Positions 15,076 to 22,693 of a DNA stretch of 64,000 bases are shown one piece after another (position 1 is the stretch's first letter; every line of letters begins with the position of its first letter). Made by a program: the position numbers and the translations under genes. The notes beneath the pieces are model-generated. The model did no database searches. It was not told where the DNA came from and saw only the letters and a list, made by a program, of their open reading frames with translations. The stretch is from Bacillota bacterium. Lineage in GTDB: Bacteria > Bacillota > Clostridia > Acetivibrionales > Acetivibrionaceae. Where the stretch lies: contig JAEWSG010000045.1 in NCBI GenBank assembly GCA_023398495.1, forward strand, positions 17,590 through 81,589. The letters run 5' to 3'.

Positions 15076-15714
15076 ATGATACAGATTGATGATGCAGGGA
15101 GCGGCAGTTTTGTCGGCGGAACTTGTATTGGTGTATACCGCCCGGAAACAAATGAATACTATTTCGAAATCATTCCTGTTGAATTATATAATAAAGAAAA
15201 TTTCAGGAACAAATACTATCTTGACGAGGTTGTAAACATTGTATCCGATGCCTTTAGAGCAATGAACGTACATAAAACAGAGACTGTTGAGATATGCCGA
15301 GGATATATGTTTGAAAAGCTTCGGAAATGGCTTGATGCTGAGGGCTTTTGCTGGTATACTACCCAAATAAGCGGCCGCATACAAGATGTGGTTGAAAAAA
15401 ACTACATGCTCTACACCGTCAAATTAGGTGTACCGGAAGCTTATATAAAGTATACCAAGTATCCCTTCCACTTTCACAAACTCTTAAGGTGGGTTTATGC
15501 CGATTTTGACAACAGAATCAGCATATGCAAAACAGGTTGGAAAAGCTGGTCAAAATATGAAAACATAAGGCCAGAGTTGTCTTATGACATTATGAAGCAA
15601 ACAAATATTTTCTGTCTCAAATGCGGCAAAAGGATAAAGAAAGGCAACAAGATAAATGTTTTAAATTTCACAAGTAACAGGGATCAGTATATTTACTTGC
15701 ACGAGAGGTGCTAG
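15076..15714 (+). CDS. Conserved hypothetical protein with C-terminal zinc finger
   Basis: A 212-residue protein. The N-terminus (MIQIDDAGSGSFVGGTCIG) has closely spaced Asp residues in a beta-strand context reminiscent of an RNase H-like fold; I cannot confirm this. The C-terminus has CLKCGKRIKKG and then LHERC, a Cys2-His-Cys arrangement likely to bind zinc. The chosen ATG has GGAGTG at suitable spacing; an earlier ATG at 15043 has none. A truncated copy of its 3' end lies 5.4 kb away at 20918-21091. Function unknown. Confidence 0.65.
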   Translation: MIQIDDAGSGSFVGGTCIGVYRPETNEYYFEIIPVELYNKENFRNKYYLDEVVNIVSDAFRAMNVHKTETVEICRGYMFEKLRKWLDAEGFCWYTTQISGRIQDVVEKNYMLYTVKLGVPEAYIKYTKYPFHFHKLLRWVYADFDNRISICKTGWKSWSKYENIRPELSYDIMKQTNIFCLKCGKRIKKGNKINVLNFTSNRDQYIYLHERC

Positions 15715-15716
15715 AT

Positions 15717-15963
15717 AGCATGTATTTAAATCTTTAAAAATTTCATTTCCATAAGAATCGTATACGCAATAAACTATATCCATAAAAGTACTAGTTTCAA
15801 TCGTGTAGCTACCTGACTTCAGAGCAAAAAAGCTGAAGAAATCCACATCGCCGGAACTTTCTATAATACCTTCTATAGGTATCTCATTTATGATTGTTGC
15901 TGTTTCAAAATCATTCCCATGGTCATCCTGCATTTGCGAAATACCAACCAAGCTTAATACCAA
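15717..15963 (-). pseudogene. Fragment of a pre-peptidase C-terminal (PPC) domain
   Basis: The minus-strand frame encodes DDHGNDFETATIINEIP, GDVDFFSFFALKSGSYTIE and VYDSYGNEIF, a recognisable PPC beta-sandwich domain, usually found at the C-terminus of secreted peptidases and hydrolases. The fragment has no signal peptide or catalytic domain. Its upstream end runs into the 3' end of the LURP-one-like gene. Its downstream end stops at the junction with the zinc-finger gene's 3' end, beyond which the frame is meaningless. It looks like the remainder of a larger secreted-protein gene cut on both sides. Confidence 0.6.
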
Positions 15964-16406
15964 CCTAGTATAATAGCAAAAGCAAACAATATTATACTGT
16001 CTTCATCGTTAATTACTTCAATATTAAAAAAATCAGGATTAGAATATTTCTTTACAACTGCACCAATCACTTTACTATTACTGGTAACTCTAAAACCAAA
16101 ATAAGGGATATCAGGTATAGCATAGTTTACCTTGGCAGCATAGTAATGTTCGCCTTCTTTTATTATTTTACACGAAGATATAGTTGCAATTAGCTTTCCA
16201 TCATAGTAAACACTAAATTTTCTTCTTAAACTAAAGATATGCTGCTTAATATAACCTTTAAAATTTCCATGAACATCATTTATATTCAATATATTGCCCC
16301 ATGTAAAATTTGGAGTTTTTACAATCAAAATAGTATTTTTATTTTCGTCTTGAACTATATATTTATCTCCAAAATTAATTATTTCTTCTCTGATAATATA
16401 TTTCAT
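15954..16406 (-). CDS. LURP-one-related / YxjI-like protein
   Basis: A 150-residue protein of the tubby C-terminal-like (LURP-one-related, YxjI) family. It begins MKYIIREEIINFGDKY, then repeats beta-hairpin units such as VQDENKNTILIVKT, INDVHGNFKGYIKQH and VYYDGKLIATISS. The size is close to that of family members (about 160). No catalytic site is known; scaffold or membrane-associated roles have been proposed for relatives. AAAGGGAA precedes the ATG. It lies in the remnant-rich accessory region, so its upkeep is uncertain, but the frame is intact. Confidence 0.65.
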   Translation of the reverse strand: MKYIIREEIINFGDKYIVQDENKNTILIVKTPNFTWGNILNINDVHGNFKGYIKQHIFSLRRKFSVYYDGKLIATISSCKIIKEGEHYYAAKVNYAIPDIPYFGFRVTSNSKVIGAVVKKYSNPDFFNIEVINDEDSIILFAFAIILGWY

Positions 16407-16454
16407 TATGTTCCCTTTCAGATTTTCATTGTATTCATTATATTACATTTAACT

Positions 16455-16692
16455 TCAATTTATTGGTGCTTGATAACCCATGATGGGATTTTGGGCACCC
16501 GGCAATTCCTGATGAACAGAGCCAGGCTTAAAAAATATCTGTCTTTACCAAATACTTTTTTAAGAATGTTCTGGCATTGTACCTTGAACATTCATAAATA
16601 ATTTCGATATCATATTCAAGTACTTTTTCTATAATTGCTTTTAAAATAAGACTTCCTATACCTTTTTTGATATCATTTATCAAAGCAAAACA
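16455..16692 (-). pseudogene. Remnant of a GNAT-type N-acetyltransferase
   Basis: One minus-strand frame gives KKGIGSLILKAIIEKVLEYD and YECSRYNARTFLKKYL. That resembles the acetyl-CoA-binding G-x-G/A loop and the last strands of a GNAT acetyltransferase. The frame stops at a run of six T, and the reading continues in another frame as FFKPGSVHQELPGAQ up to YQAPIN-stop. A single frameshift would join them. The N-terminal half is absent. The last codons (YQAPIN-stop) recur at 17769 in another fragment. Confidence 0.5.
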
Positions 16693-16764
16693 TTACTAAT
16701 ATGTACTTAATGTAATTTCAGGTAAAAGGAAAGCCGAAACAGTTGATTCCGGCAGTTTATGTCT

Positions 16765-16812
16765 AGTCAAAAAGAAAAAAGAATATTATTTATTCTTTTT
16801 TCTTTTTTGACT
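16765..16812. terminator. Long A/T palindrome overlapping the end of the small membrane ORF
   Basis: AGTCAAAAAGAAAAAAGAAT (from 16765) is matched by its complement ending at 16812 around a five-base loop, a stem of about 21 bp with one extra base. It overlaps the last codons and stop of the 28-codon ORF on the minus strand. Terminator function is likely, but the GC-poor stem is unusual. Confidence 0.55.
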
Positions 16813-16872
16813 AAAATAGATTAACCCTAATACAAGTATCAAAACCAACCAAAACATAATATACGGGTTCAT
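16786..16872 (-). CDS. 28-residue single-helix membrane peptide
   Basis: A tiny ORF encoding MNPYIMFWLVLILVLGLIY followed by a Lys/Arg-rich tail (SQKRKKNK). It has one hydrophobic helix and a positively charged cytoplasmic end. An excellent AAGGAGG lies six bases before the ATG, stronger than at many larger genes. Its start overlaps the stop of a possible upstream ORF (ATGA). The last codons form half of a long palindrome. Small peptides of this type include membrane-complex regulators and type I toxins; I cannot tell which. No antisense RNA promoter is obvious. Confidence 0.5.
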   Translation of the reverse strand: MNPYIMFWLVLILVLGLIYFSQKRKKNK

Positions 16873-17014
16873 TTTGTTTCCTCCTTTATACCTGTTGTAA
16901 ATTTAATACCAGTCCGTGACTTAACCTCAAGCACAACCTTATCGTACTCATAATCCTTAACTGTCAGAGTATGCTTTTTTATTTCAAGGTTCGTATATGT
17001 AATTATACTATTGG
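16869..17014 (-). CDS. Possible small ORF coupled to the membrane peptide
   Basis: An open frame of about 48 codons from a TTG encodes TNSIITYTNLEIKKHTLTVK and further charged sequence ending GIKEETK. Its TGA overlaps the ATG of the 28-residue membrane peptide. The same frame runs back to the stop codon of the coiled-coil gene at 17054, so it could be read-through or eroded coding sequence. No good ribosome binding site is visible. The composition looks protein-like, but I do not recognise it. Confidence 0.3.
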
Positions 17015-17053
17015 TCAAGTTGTTTTGCAGATAGGGATATAAGATTTGTTTAG

Positions 17054-17365
17054 TTATTTACCGCCTTTAATTACTTTTATCTCAACTTCTTGTTTTTCCA
17101 CTTTTGAGGAAAGCTCAATTACAGCGTTTTCTACAACTACAACTTTATCATAAACCTGATTATAACCATCAAATAGAGCTTTTGAATTGTTATCAAGTTT
17201 ATTTTCAATATGTACGATGTCTGTTTTATCTGCCTTTGAATCAAGTTTTTTATCTATCGAACATATTCTATCATCCATTGAACATATTTTATCATCCATT
17301 TTGTCCAATCTGTTTGTTATGTCAGAATACATCTTGGTCATTAATTCAAACATCTTATCTTCCAT
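17054..17365 (-). CDS. Small coiled-coil protein
   Basis: A 103-residue charged protein starting MEDKMFELMTKMYSDI, with heptad repeats through most of its length (LDKMDDKICSMDDRICSI, ENAVIELSSKVEKQEVEIK) and ending KVIKGGK. Proteins of this shape are common in Clostridia and are often duplicated; no function is assigned. The start was chosen for AAAGGAAG upstream; a longer frame to 17521 is open but has no support. It probably forms a parallel coiled-coil oligomer. Confidence 0.6.
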   Translation of the reverse strand: MEDKMFELMTKMYSDITNRLDKMDDKICSMDDRICSIDKKLDSKADKTDIVHIENKLDNNSKALFDGYNQVYDKVVVVENAVIELSSKVEKQEVEIKVIKGGK

Positions 17366-17768
17366 TACAGCACTTCCTTTACAATTTATATTGTCCATTA
17401 TATCATTTTTCCATTTGATTAGAAATATTATCCTTAGATTTTTTTCAATCACCCAGTTTACTTGTGGGTGGATTCTTATATTCTGTTTTATTTCAGAACA
17501 CATCAGGGCATTGATTGTCATACACTGATTTTAAACAAAAACCTCCTGAAACAACAATTACCAAAACGATTCTGAAATCCAAACCAATACTTAACGGCTT
17601 ATACCACGATTATCAATAAGTCGCCTGATTAATATTCTTGTCTCATTAAAGGCTTTTTTGCCATGCCTTAAAAACGAAATTTCCCGGTTGTTTACCGAGA
17701 AATCTCGTTTATTCTTTATAATTTTTCTTCAAAGATGCCTTTCACAAATGTTTAACAATAGAATCACT
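17366..17768. other. Intergenic region
   Basis: It contains the hairpin at 17673-17709. Otherwise it is AT-rich with no ORF that I believe. It is the likely promoter region of the coiled-coil gene on the minus strand. Confidence 0.35.
17673..17709 (-). terminator. Terminator-like hairpin downstream of the xylanase gene
   Basis: AACGAAATTTCCCGG (17673-17687) pairs with CCGAGAAATCTCGTT (17695-17709) with two mismatches around TTGTTTA. It shares the TTACCGAGAA motif and layout with the terminator of the CotH-dockerin gene. It is about 290 bases past the xylanase stop codon. Confidence 0.55.
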
Positions 17769-17894
17769 TCAGTTTATTGGTGCTTGATAACTCCTGATGA
17801 GATTTTTGCAACCGACAATATATAATCGCTTGCTATTTTTCTGTGAAAAAAAGGTTCTTATCACCAATTTTCTTTTAATGGCCCTTGTCTTCAT
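17769..17894 (-). pseudogene. Degenerate ORF sharing the YQAPIN tail
   Basis: A 41-codon frame starts MKTRAIKRKLVIRTFFSQ and ends SYQAPIN-stop. Its last 50 or so bases match the 3' end of the GNAT remnant 1.3 kb away at 16455. The rest is not recognisable. AGGAG is present but only three bases from the ATG. A decayed duplicate of a gene end is more likely than a real gene. Confidence 0.35.
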
Positions 17895-18000
17895 CGACTC
17901 CTACAATATTACCAATCTTTCCTTATGATATAAATTGTGATTTCCGAATTGATTCAATCAAATAGCTCTAGTAAATGGCAAAGATTTGGCGTAGTTACTA

Positions 18001-20661
18001 TCAAACCGGAAGCTTTTTAATAATAGACAATAAATACTGTCTAAGTATAGCAAAATCAATCGAATTAACGCTACCGTCATTATTTAAGTCTCCGGACTTC
18101 TTCCAATTATCTGCCCCCATTTTACTTATAATCCCAAGTAGGTACTGTCTCATCACAGCAAAATCTATCGAATTTACATTACCATCGCCTGTTACATCTC
18201 CATATATAACAACTGGTGTATCAGATGTTGGGGGATATGTTCCAAGGTCTCCAAGATCAATTTTATAATCCTTCTGAAGTTTTTCGTATTCCCCGTCAAA
18301 GTAACTATCCAGGTATGAATGTCCAAGAATGAATCTGTCTGGATTCATGGCGCCGTAGTACCCTGCATTAGCATTTCCCTGACCGTCAAACAACACATAG
18401 CTTCCCTGCCATCCTGAACCGGTTACGCCCCAACTGATGATGTGATCGACGTATGGAGCAAACTTAGTAAACAGTTTGTACATCAGTGCATACTCATAAC
18501 CAAGGGCGTCAGACTGTCTGACATTTAGTGCTGCAGGAGCAGTCGCCCCGCCACCTGGAGCATCGGTCAACATCTTAAGGTCAAGTTCCGAGTATGAAAT
18601 ACCAGAAAGAAGGCCTTGGTCAACAAGTGAGGCATAGAGGGCCATGGCATATTGATTATCACTTGCAAGGGTCTTTCCAATCGAATCGTGTCCCTGAATA
18701 CCGATGTCTTCGATAAGGGGTCTTCCATCATAAAGCGGATCGGAAAGCCATGCGGTGTTCAGTTCGCGAACCATGTTGTATACCGTCCTCGCTTTGCTGC
18801 GGGTTGCAAGACCGTAATCGTTGTAGGTAAGTTTTGGAGGATTGTCAACAATATAGGCATCGATGCTACCGTTGTTGTCGTGTCCGTCGAGCTTCATATA
18901 CTGAGGAAGGGAAGCGAAATTAGCTTTGTAAGCCGCCGCCATCTTTGCGTTAGGGGCTGCAATGTGAGCATATTTGAAGAGCAAGTAAATGTAATGATCT
19001 TTGATGTCGCCACTAATTTGATTATCCGACAATGCGACAAGCCAGTTGGTGTGTTTGAGGCTCGCTTTCCAACTGTTCGCATCCTTAGGAATGTTTTCGC
19101 TGTGGCGGCTTTCGTGGACCTCTTCGTTGATTACATCCCATGAATTGAAGGGGATTACTCCACGGGATGCACTTGAGCCATACTTTGTAGCTGTGGTCAG
19201 GAAGTGTCGCATCACATACATTGTGTGGTTAAACTGCACTCTTCTGGCCATTTCTTTATCTACCTTAACCGTGTTTGTAACTCCATTGCCCAATCCGTAG
19301 AAATTGGCTGTGCCGTTATATCCGGAGGGAAGGTTCGCTGGAATTATCTGCGCCATCCATCCAGGCGCCTGGTTGTACCATGCCAAAACATGTCCATGGG
19401 ACTTGTACTGTCCGCGAGTTCCAGAATCCCTGATTGCTTGATAAGAGCTGGTCGGGAAGCTGTACTCAGCTAAACCAGGGCTTGTGGTTGCACCATTTAG
19501 GGCTGCACCATTAATGCTCTTCAACCAGCTCGGACCACGTGGATGCGTTCCATCGGCCTTGAGATTGTTGCCGTCGACAAAGATTTCATAGTGCCTGGCT
19601 CTGGCACCAGTTACTGATCCAGTTCCAAGTGCACCGACCATAAACAGACCATTTTCCCTGTTGTAAACACTCTTTAATGGTGCTACAGCACTCTGATTTT
19701 GTCTATTGACTACGTTGGGGAGTGCAATACCATTGGGATCGGGTGCAGTTATTTTTATGTCAGAGACAAGAAGCATACCAATTTCTGCAGGACGGCCATT
19801 CTCGCCATGGAGCTCAAGAATGAAGGTCGAGGAATTGCCTGTTGAAGCTACAATACTGTGGTGAGCCTTAAGCCAGGTTTCACCATTGTAACTGCCAATC
19901 CAGTCTGGGTTAAGGTTGTTGTACTGGTATTCCCTGAGGTAGGTATCGAGGTCAGAGCTGGTATTTCTGATTCTCCACCGCATATATTTGCCCTGTGCAC
20001 TCTTAGGGTAATACACATCAAACTCAATAGTTGAACCTTCCGGGACATTTACAGCCGGGGACAACGGAGATTGAAGGGTGATTCCACCGAATGTGCTTTT
20101 CCCACTATGAACATAATTTATCTGCAGCACATCATCTTTGTCTTTTGAATCAGTAAAAGGATACGGAATCATTTTATATGTACTTCCTGCAAAGTCAGCA
20201 GGAACACGGCTATCAAGCGGGGTTCTTGTGGTCCATTTATTGGTAGGTGCAGTAATTTTTACAGGTACTTTACCCAGACCAGGATCAAGACGAAAATAGG
20301 GATCTGAACCGTCCGCTTTTATCTTTCCAGTAAATTTCACTATTGCATCTTTAAGAACAGTTTTGGCTTCACTGGCTGGACTAGAAGTATTGCGTGCAAA
20401 CTCAAGTGCATTATCAAGTTCTTTGAGCTCGTTTGCATACACCCAAGGAAAAGCTTTCTTCACATCAGACCCGTTATCAGTGTAGCTAATCTGGAGCGGG
20501 AATTCCTTGTTACCAGCTTTTAAAGCTTCGGCTTGTGCAATAAGCTCATTCAGTTCGCTTTCGGCCGCCGCTACTGAGATGGTGTTAAATGCAAATGTGG
20601 TAACCAGCATAATGACTACGAGGAGTCGGGATACGTTACTTAACAATCTTTTACTTTTCAT
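18001..20661 (-). CDS. Cellulosomal GH10 endo-1,4-beta-xylanase with dockerin I
   Basis: An 886-residue secreted enzyme predicted to hydrolyse xylan by the retaining mechanism. A signal peptide ending near VAAAES is followed by a short helical region (about 35-105) and a beta-sandwich, carbohydrate-binding-like region (about 115-300). The GH10 barrel follows (about 330-800): GHVLAWYNQAPGW near 425, the acid/base Glu in WDVINEEV near 512, IGIQGH near 650 and the nucleophile Glu in SYSELDLK near 692. The C-terminal dockerin has two repeats (GDVTGDGNVNSIDFA, GDLNNDGSVNSIDFA). The catalytic part is G+C-rich (58% and 50% in two 60-base lines counted) against 27-43% in two dockerin lines. That fits an acquired enzyme joined to a native dockerin. 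The neighbours are remnants, not other cellulosome genes. Confidence 0.93.
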   Translation of the reverse strand: MKSKRLLSNVSRLLVVIMLVTTFAFNTISVAAAESELNELIAQAEALKAGNKEFPLQISYTDNGSDVKKAFPWVYANELKELDNALEFARNTSSPASEAKTVLKDAIVKFTGKIKADGSDPYFRLDPGLGKVPVKITAPTNKWTTRTPLDSRVPADFAGSTYKMIPYPFTDSKDKDDVLQINYVHSGKSTFGGITLQSPLSPAVNVPEGSTIEFDVYYPKSAQGKYMRWRIRNTSSDLDTYLREYQYNNLNPDWIGSYNGETWLKAHHSIVASTGNSSTFILELHGENGRPAEIGMLLVSDIKITAPDPNGIALPNVVNRQNQSAVAPLKSVYNRENGLFMVGALGTGSVTGARARHYEIFVDGNNLKADGTHPRGPSWLKSINGAALNGATTSPGLAEYSFPTSSYQAIRDSGTRGQYKSHGHVLAWYNQAPGWMAQIIPANLPSGYNGTANFYGLGNGVTNTVKVDKEMARRVQFNHTMYVMRHFLTTATKYGSSASRGVIPFNSWDVINEEVHESRHSENIPKDANSWKASLKHTNWLVALSDNQISGDIKDHYIYLLFKYAHIAAPNAKMAAAYKANFASLPQYMKLDGHDNNGSIDAYIVDNPPKLTYNDYGLATRSKARTVYNMVRELNTAWLSDPLYDGRPLIEDIGIQGHDSIGKTLASDNQYAMALYASLVDQGLLSGISYSELDLKMLTDAPGGGATAPAALNVRQSDALGYEYALMYKLFTKFAPYVDHIISWGVTGSGWQGSYVLFDGQGNANAGYYGAMNPDRFILGHSYLDSYFDGEYEKLQKDYKIDLGDLGTYPPTSDTPVVIYGDVTGDGNVNSIDFAVMRQYLLGIISKMGADNWKKSGDLNNDGSVNSIDFAILRQYLLSIIKKLPV

Positions 20662-20917
20662 CTTAGTTTTTACTCCCTTTCTTAAGGCCTCTAAATTCTA
20701 GGTTTAGAGTTGCCAAGTTTTTAGATTTCAGAACTCTTTACAACTTTACAGATAAAAATATAAACACCTCCTGTCTAATTTAATACTCTATCTTTCTCAT
20801 ACTTATATTCTACTGGTAATATTAGTATCTTTCAACTTTATTTAAGCAAATTCAAGAAATACAAAACAAGCATAATTTCTTTAACATGAACAAAATATTT
20901 CTGTTATATTTACCAAG

Positions 20918-21091
20918 ATGTGGTTGAAAGAATATGAAAACATAAGGCCAGAATTGTCTTATGACACTATGAAGCAAACAAATATTTTCTGTCTCAAATG
21001 CGGCAATAGGATAAAGAAAGGCAACAAGATAAATGTTTTAAATTTCACAAGTAACAGGGATCAGTATATTTACTTGCACGAGAAGTGCTAA
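20918..21091 (+). pseudogene. Truncated, internally deleted copy of the zinc-finger gene
   Basis: A 57-codon open frame from MWLKEYENIRPELSYD to LHEKC-stop is almost identical to the last 55 or so codons of the gene at 15076-15714, including CLKCG and LHEKC. The preceding bases CAAGATGTGGTTGAAA match that gene near 15382-15397. This copy is therefore joined across an internal deletion of roughly 150 bases. No ribosome binding site is visible. It could still make a minimal zinc-finger peptide, but a remnant is more likely. Confidence 0.65.
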
Positions 21092-21147
21092 ATATCTTCA
21101 GTCATAACAGACTACTTCAAAGTAATTTCTCAGGTGCTTAATGGCTG

Positions 21148-21690
21148 CTATCTAGATTCTAAGGCATTTCCAATTTTCTTTCTAATTCTTAATAATTTCA
21201 TTCCTACACTACTTTGTTTCATTCTCATGCGTTTTGCAATTTCAGAATAAGTATGGTTTTCAATATATTTCATATGTATAATTTGTTTTTCTTCCAAACT
21301 CAATTTATTGGCATATTTAAATATATCTCTTACTATTTCCATTGCCTCATATTGTTCTTCCAAACTGTTACCATCCGCCATTTCATATAAGTAATCCTGT
21401 ATATTACCATCCTCATCAAACAAAGATATATATCTGTTTTTATTCTTTATTTTTTGCCTTAACATATCTTTAGACACGTTTACTGCTATAGCACAAACCC
21501 ATGCATTGAATTTAGTTTTGTCTTTTAGTTTGTATATTCCTTCAAATGCCCGCATAAAAGTTATTTGAGTTATATCTTTTGACAATTCTTTATCGTATGT
21601 ACGAGAAAATGCGATCTTATACACTCTTCTATAGTTTTCGGAAAATAATTGAGATATAGCATCTTTATTTAGTTCATTTTTTTTGAACAT
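21148..21690 (-). CDS. ECF-type RNA polymerase sigma factor
   Basis: A 180-residue sigma-70 family protein. Region 2 is near residues 15-80 (SENYRRVYKIAFSRT, DITQITFMRAFEGIYKL) and region 4 near 125-175 (LSLEEKQIIHMKYIENHTYS, EIAKRMRMKQSSVGMKL). There is no region 3 and no long C-terminal extension, consistent with an extracytoplasmic-function sigma factor. No anti-sigma gene adjoins it: a remnant lies downstream and an ABC transporter operon lies about 330 bases upstream on the same strand. The regulon is unknown. Control of the neighbouring transporter or of carbohydrate enzymes is possible but not shown. Confidence 0.85.
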   Translation of the reverse strand: MFKKNELNKDAISQLFSENYRRVYKIAFSRTYDKELSKDITQITFMRAFEGIYKLKDKTKFNAWVCAIAVNVSKDMLRQKIKNKNRYISLFDEDGNIQDYLYEMADGNSLEEQYEAMEIVRDIFKYANKLSLEEKQIIHMKYIENHTYSEIAKRMRMKQSSVGMKLLRIRKKIGNALESR

Positions 21691-22020
21691 ATTCCACCTA
21701 CACCTTAAATTATGAATAATATATTATTTATGTATAAATTATCCTTTATGTAAATATATTATATAATCTAGAAAATGTCAACATTGTAAATCATATTCGG
21801 GTGCATATAAATTAAGTTAAGAAAAGAATTATAGTACTTAAGAAGAAATGTTAAGAAAATTTTTGATGACGCGGAAAAACCATCAAAAGATAATCAAAAA
21901 GTAAAATGATTTGCTCACTGTGCGTTCAACAAGTTTGCATTTTGACCACACAGTGAGTAATTAGAGTATTCAGAATTATTTGATTAATATTCCCACAAGT
22001 ATATATAGTCTATGTAATAC
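21691..22020. other. Intergenic region upstream of the sigma factor gene
   Basis: AT-rich. It holds a hairpin at 21912-21959. At 21799-21832 the stretch beginning GGGTGCATATAAATTAAGTT resembles the right end of the repeat at 52156-52353 and may be a solo or decayed end of that family. No ORF is seen. Confidence 0.4.
21912..21959 (-). terminator. Hairpin after the ABC transporter ATPase gene
   Basis: TGCTCACTGTG (21912-21922) pairs with CACAGTGAGTA (21949-21959) around a 26-base loop. On the minus strand it follows the ATPase stop codon by about 60 bases, with a moderate T-rich tail. It probably ends the four-gene operon. Confidence 0.5.
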
Positions 22021-22656
22021 TTAGTGTAATTTACTCAATTTACCAGCATCCATTTCACAAACTGTATCACACAGAACCTCAATGTCTTCACTGTAATGTG
22101 ATGATAATATGATTGTATGTCCTTCATTTTTCAAGTCTTTAAACAATGTCCTCATCTCAGCAACGCCGTGTTTATCAAGTCCATTCATCGGCTCATCAAG
22201 TATCAATAATTCAGGCTTTTCCATTATCGCCTGTGCTATGCCTAGTCTATGACGCATACCTAAAGAATATTTACGGACACTCTTTTTCATTTGAGGTTCA
22301 AGTCCTACCTTTGAAAGGGTGTCCCTAATCTCACTATCACTTACTTTTTTATGTATTCCAGCCAGCAGTTTTAAATTCCTGTATCCGCTTAGAGAACCTA
22401 TGAAGCCCGGAGTTTCTATGATTATTCCAATATCTTGAGAAACAGAAGGTTTTACTTTTTTTCCATTGACCAAAATCTCACCCGAGGTGAGTGTCATAAA
22501 TCCACATATACACTTGAATAATACAGTTTTACCTGAACCGTTCCGTCCGATAATACCGTGAATTTTTCCCGTTTCAAAGTTGATATTTACATTATTTAGT
22601 GCCTGAGTTTCCTTAAAGGTTTTAAAGGCATTTTTTACTTCTACTATGCTATCCAT
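22021..22656 (-). CDS. ABC transporter ATP-binding protein
   Basis: A 211-residue ATPase with Walker A GRNGSGKT, signature YSLGMRHR and Walker B LLILDEPMNGLD. The type is that of peptide/antibiotic ABC systems (BcrA/CcmA-like), but the protein is shorter than the usual 230-300 residues because the C-terminal extension is missing. It is the last gene of a unit with two membrane proteins and a lipoprotein. Energising export or membrane protection is inferred from the family; the substrate is unknown. Confidence 0.88.
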   Translation of the reverse strand: MDSIVEVKNAFKTFKETQALNNVNINFETGKIHGIIGRNGSGKTVLFKCICGFMTLTSGEILVNGKKVKPSVSQDIGIIIETPGFIGSLSGYRNLKLLAGIHKKVSDSEIRDTLSKVGLEPQMKKSVRKYSLGMRHRLGIAQAIMEKPELLILDEPMNGLDKHGVAEMRTLFKDLKNEGHTIILSSHYSEDIEVLCDTVCEMDAGKLSKLH

Positions 22657-22693
22657 TTATATCATCCCTTCTTTCTCATAAATCCAAGTTTGA

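Noticed and set aside
15184..15384. Minus-strand frame within the zinc-finger gene
   Set aside because: Shadow of the coding strand; no start signals.
17187..17528. Plus-strand 113-codon frame
   Set aside because: Antisense to the coiled-coil gene; Leu/Ser/Ile-rich shadow of heptad repeats.
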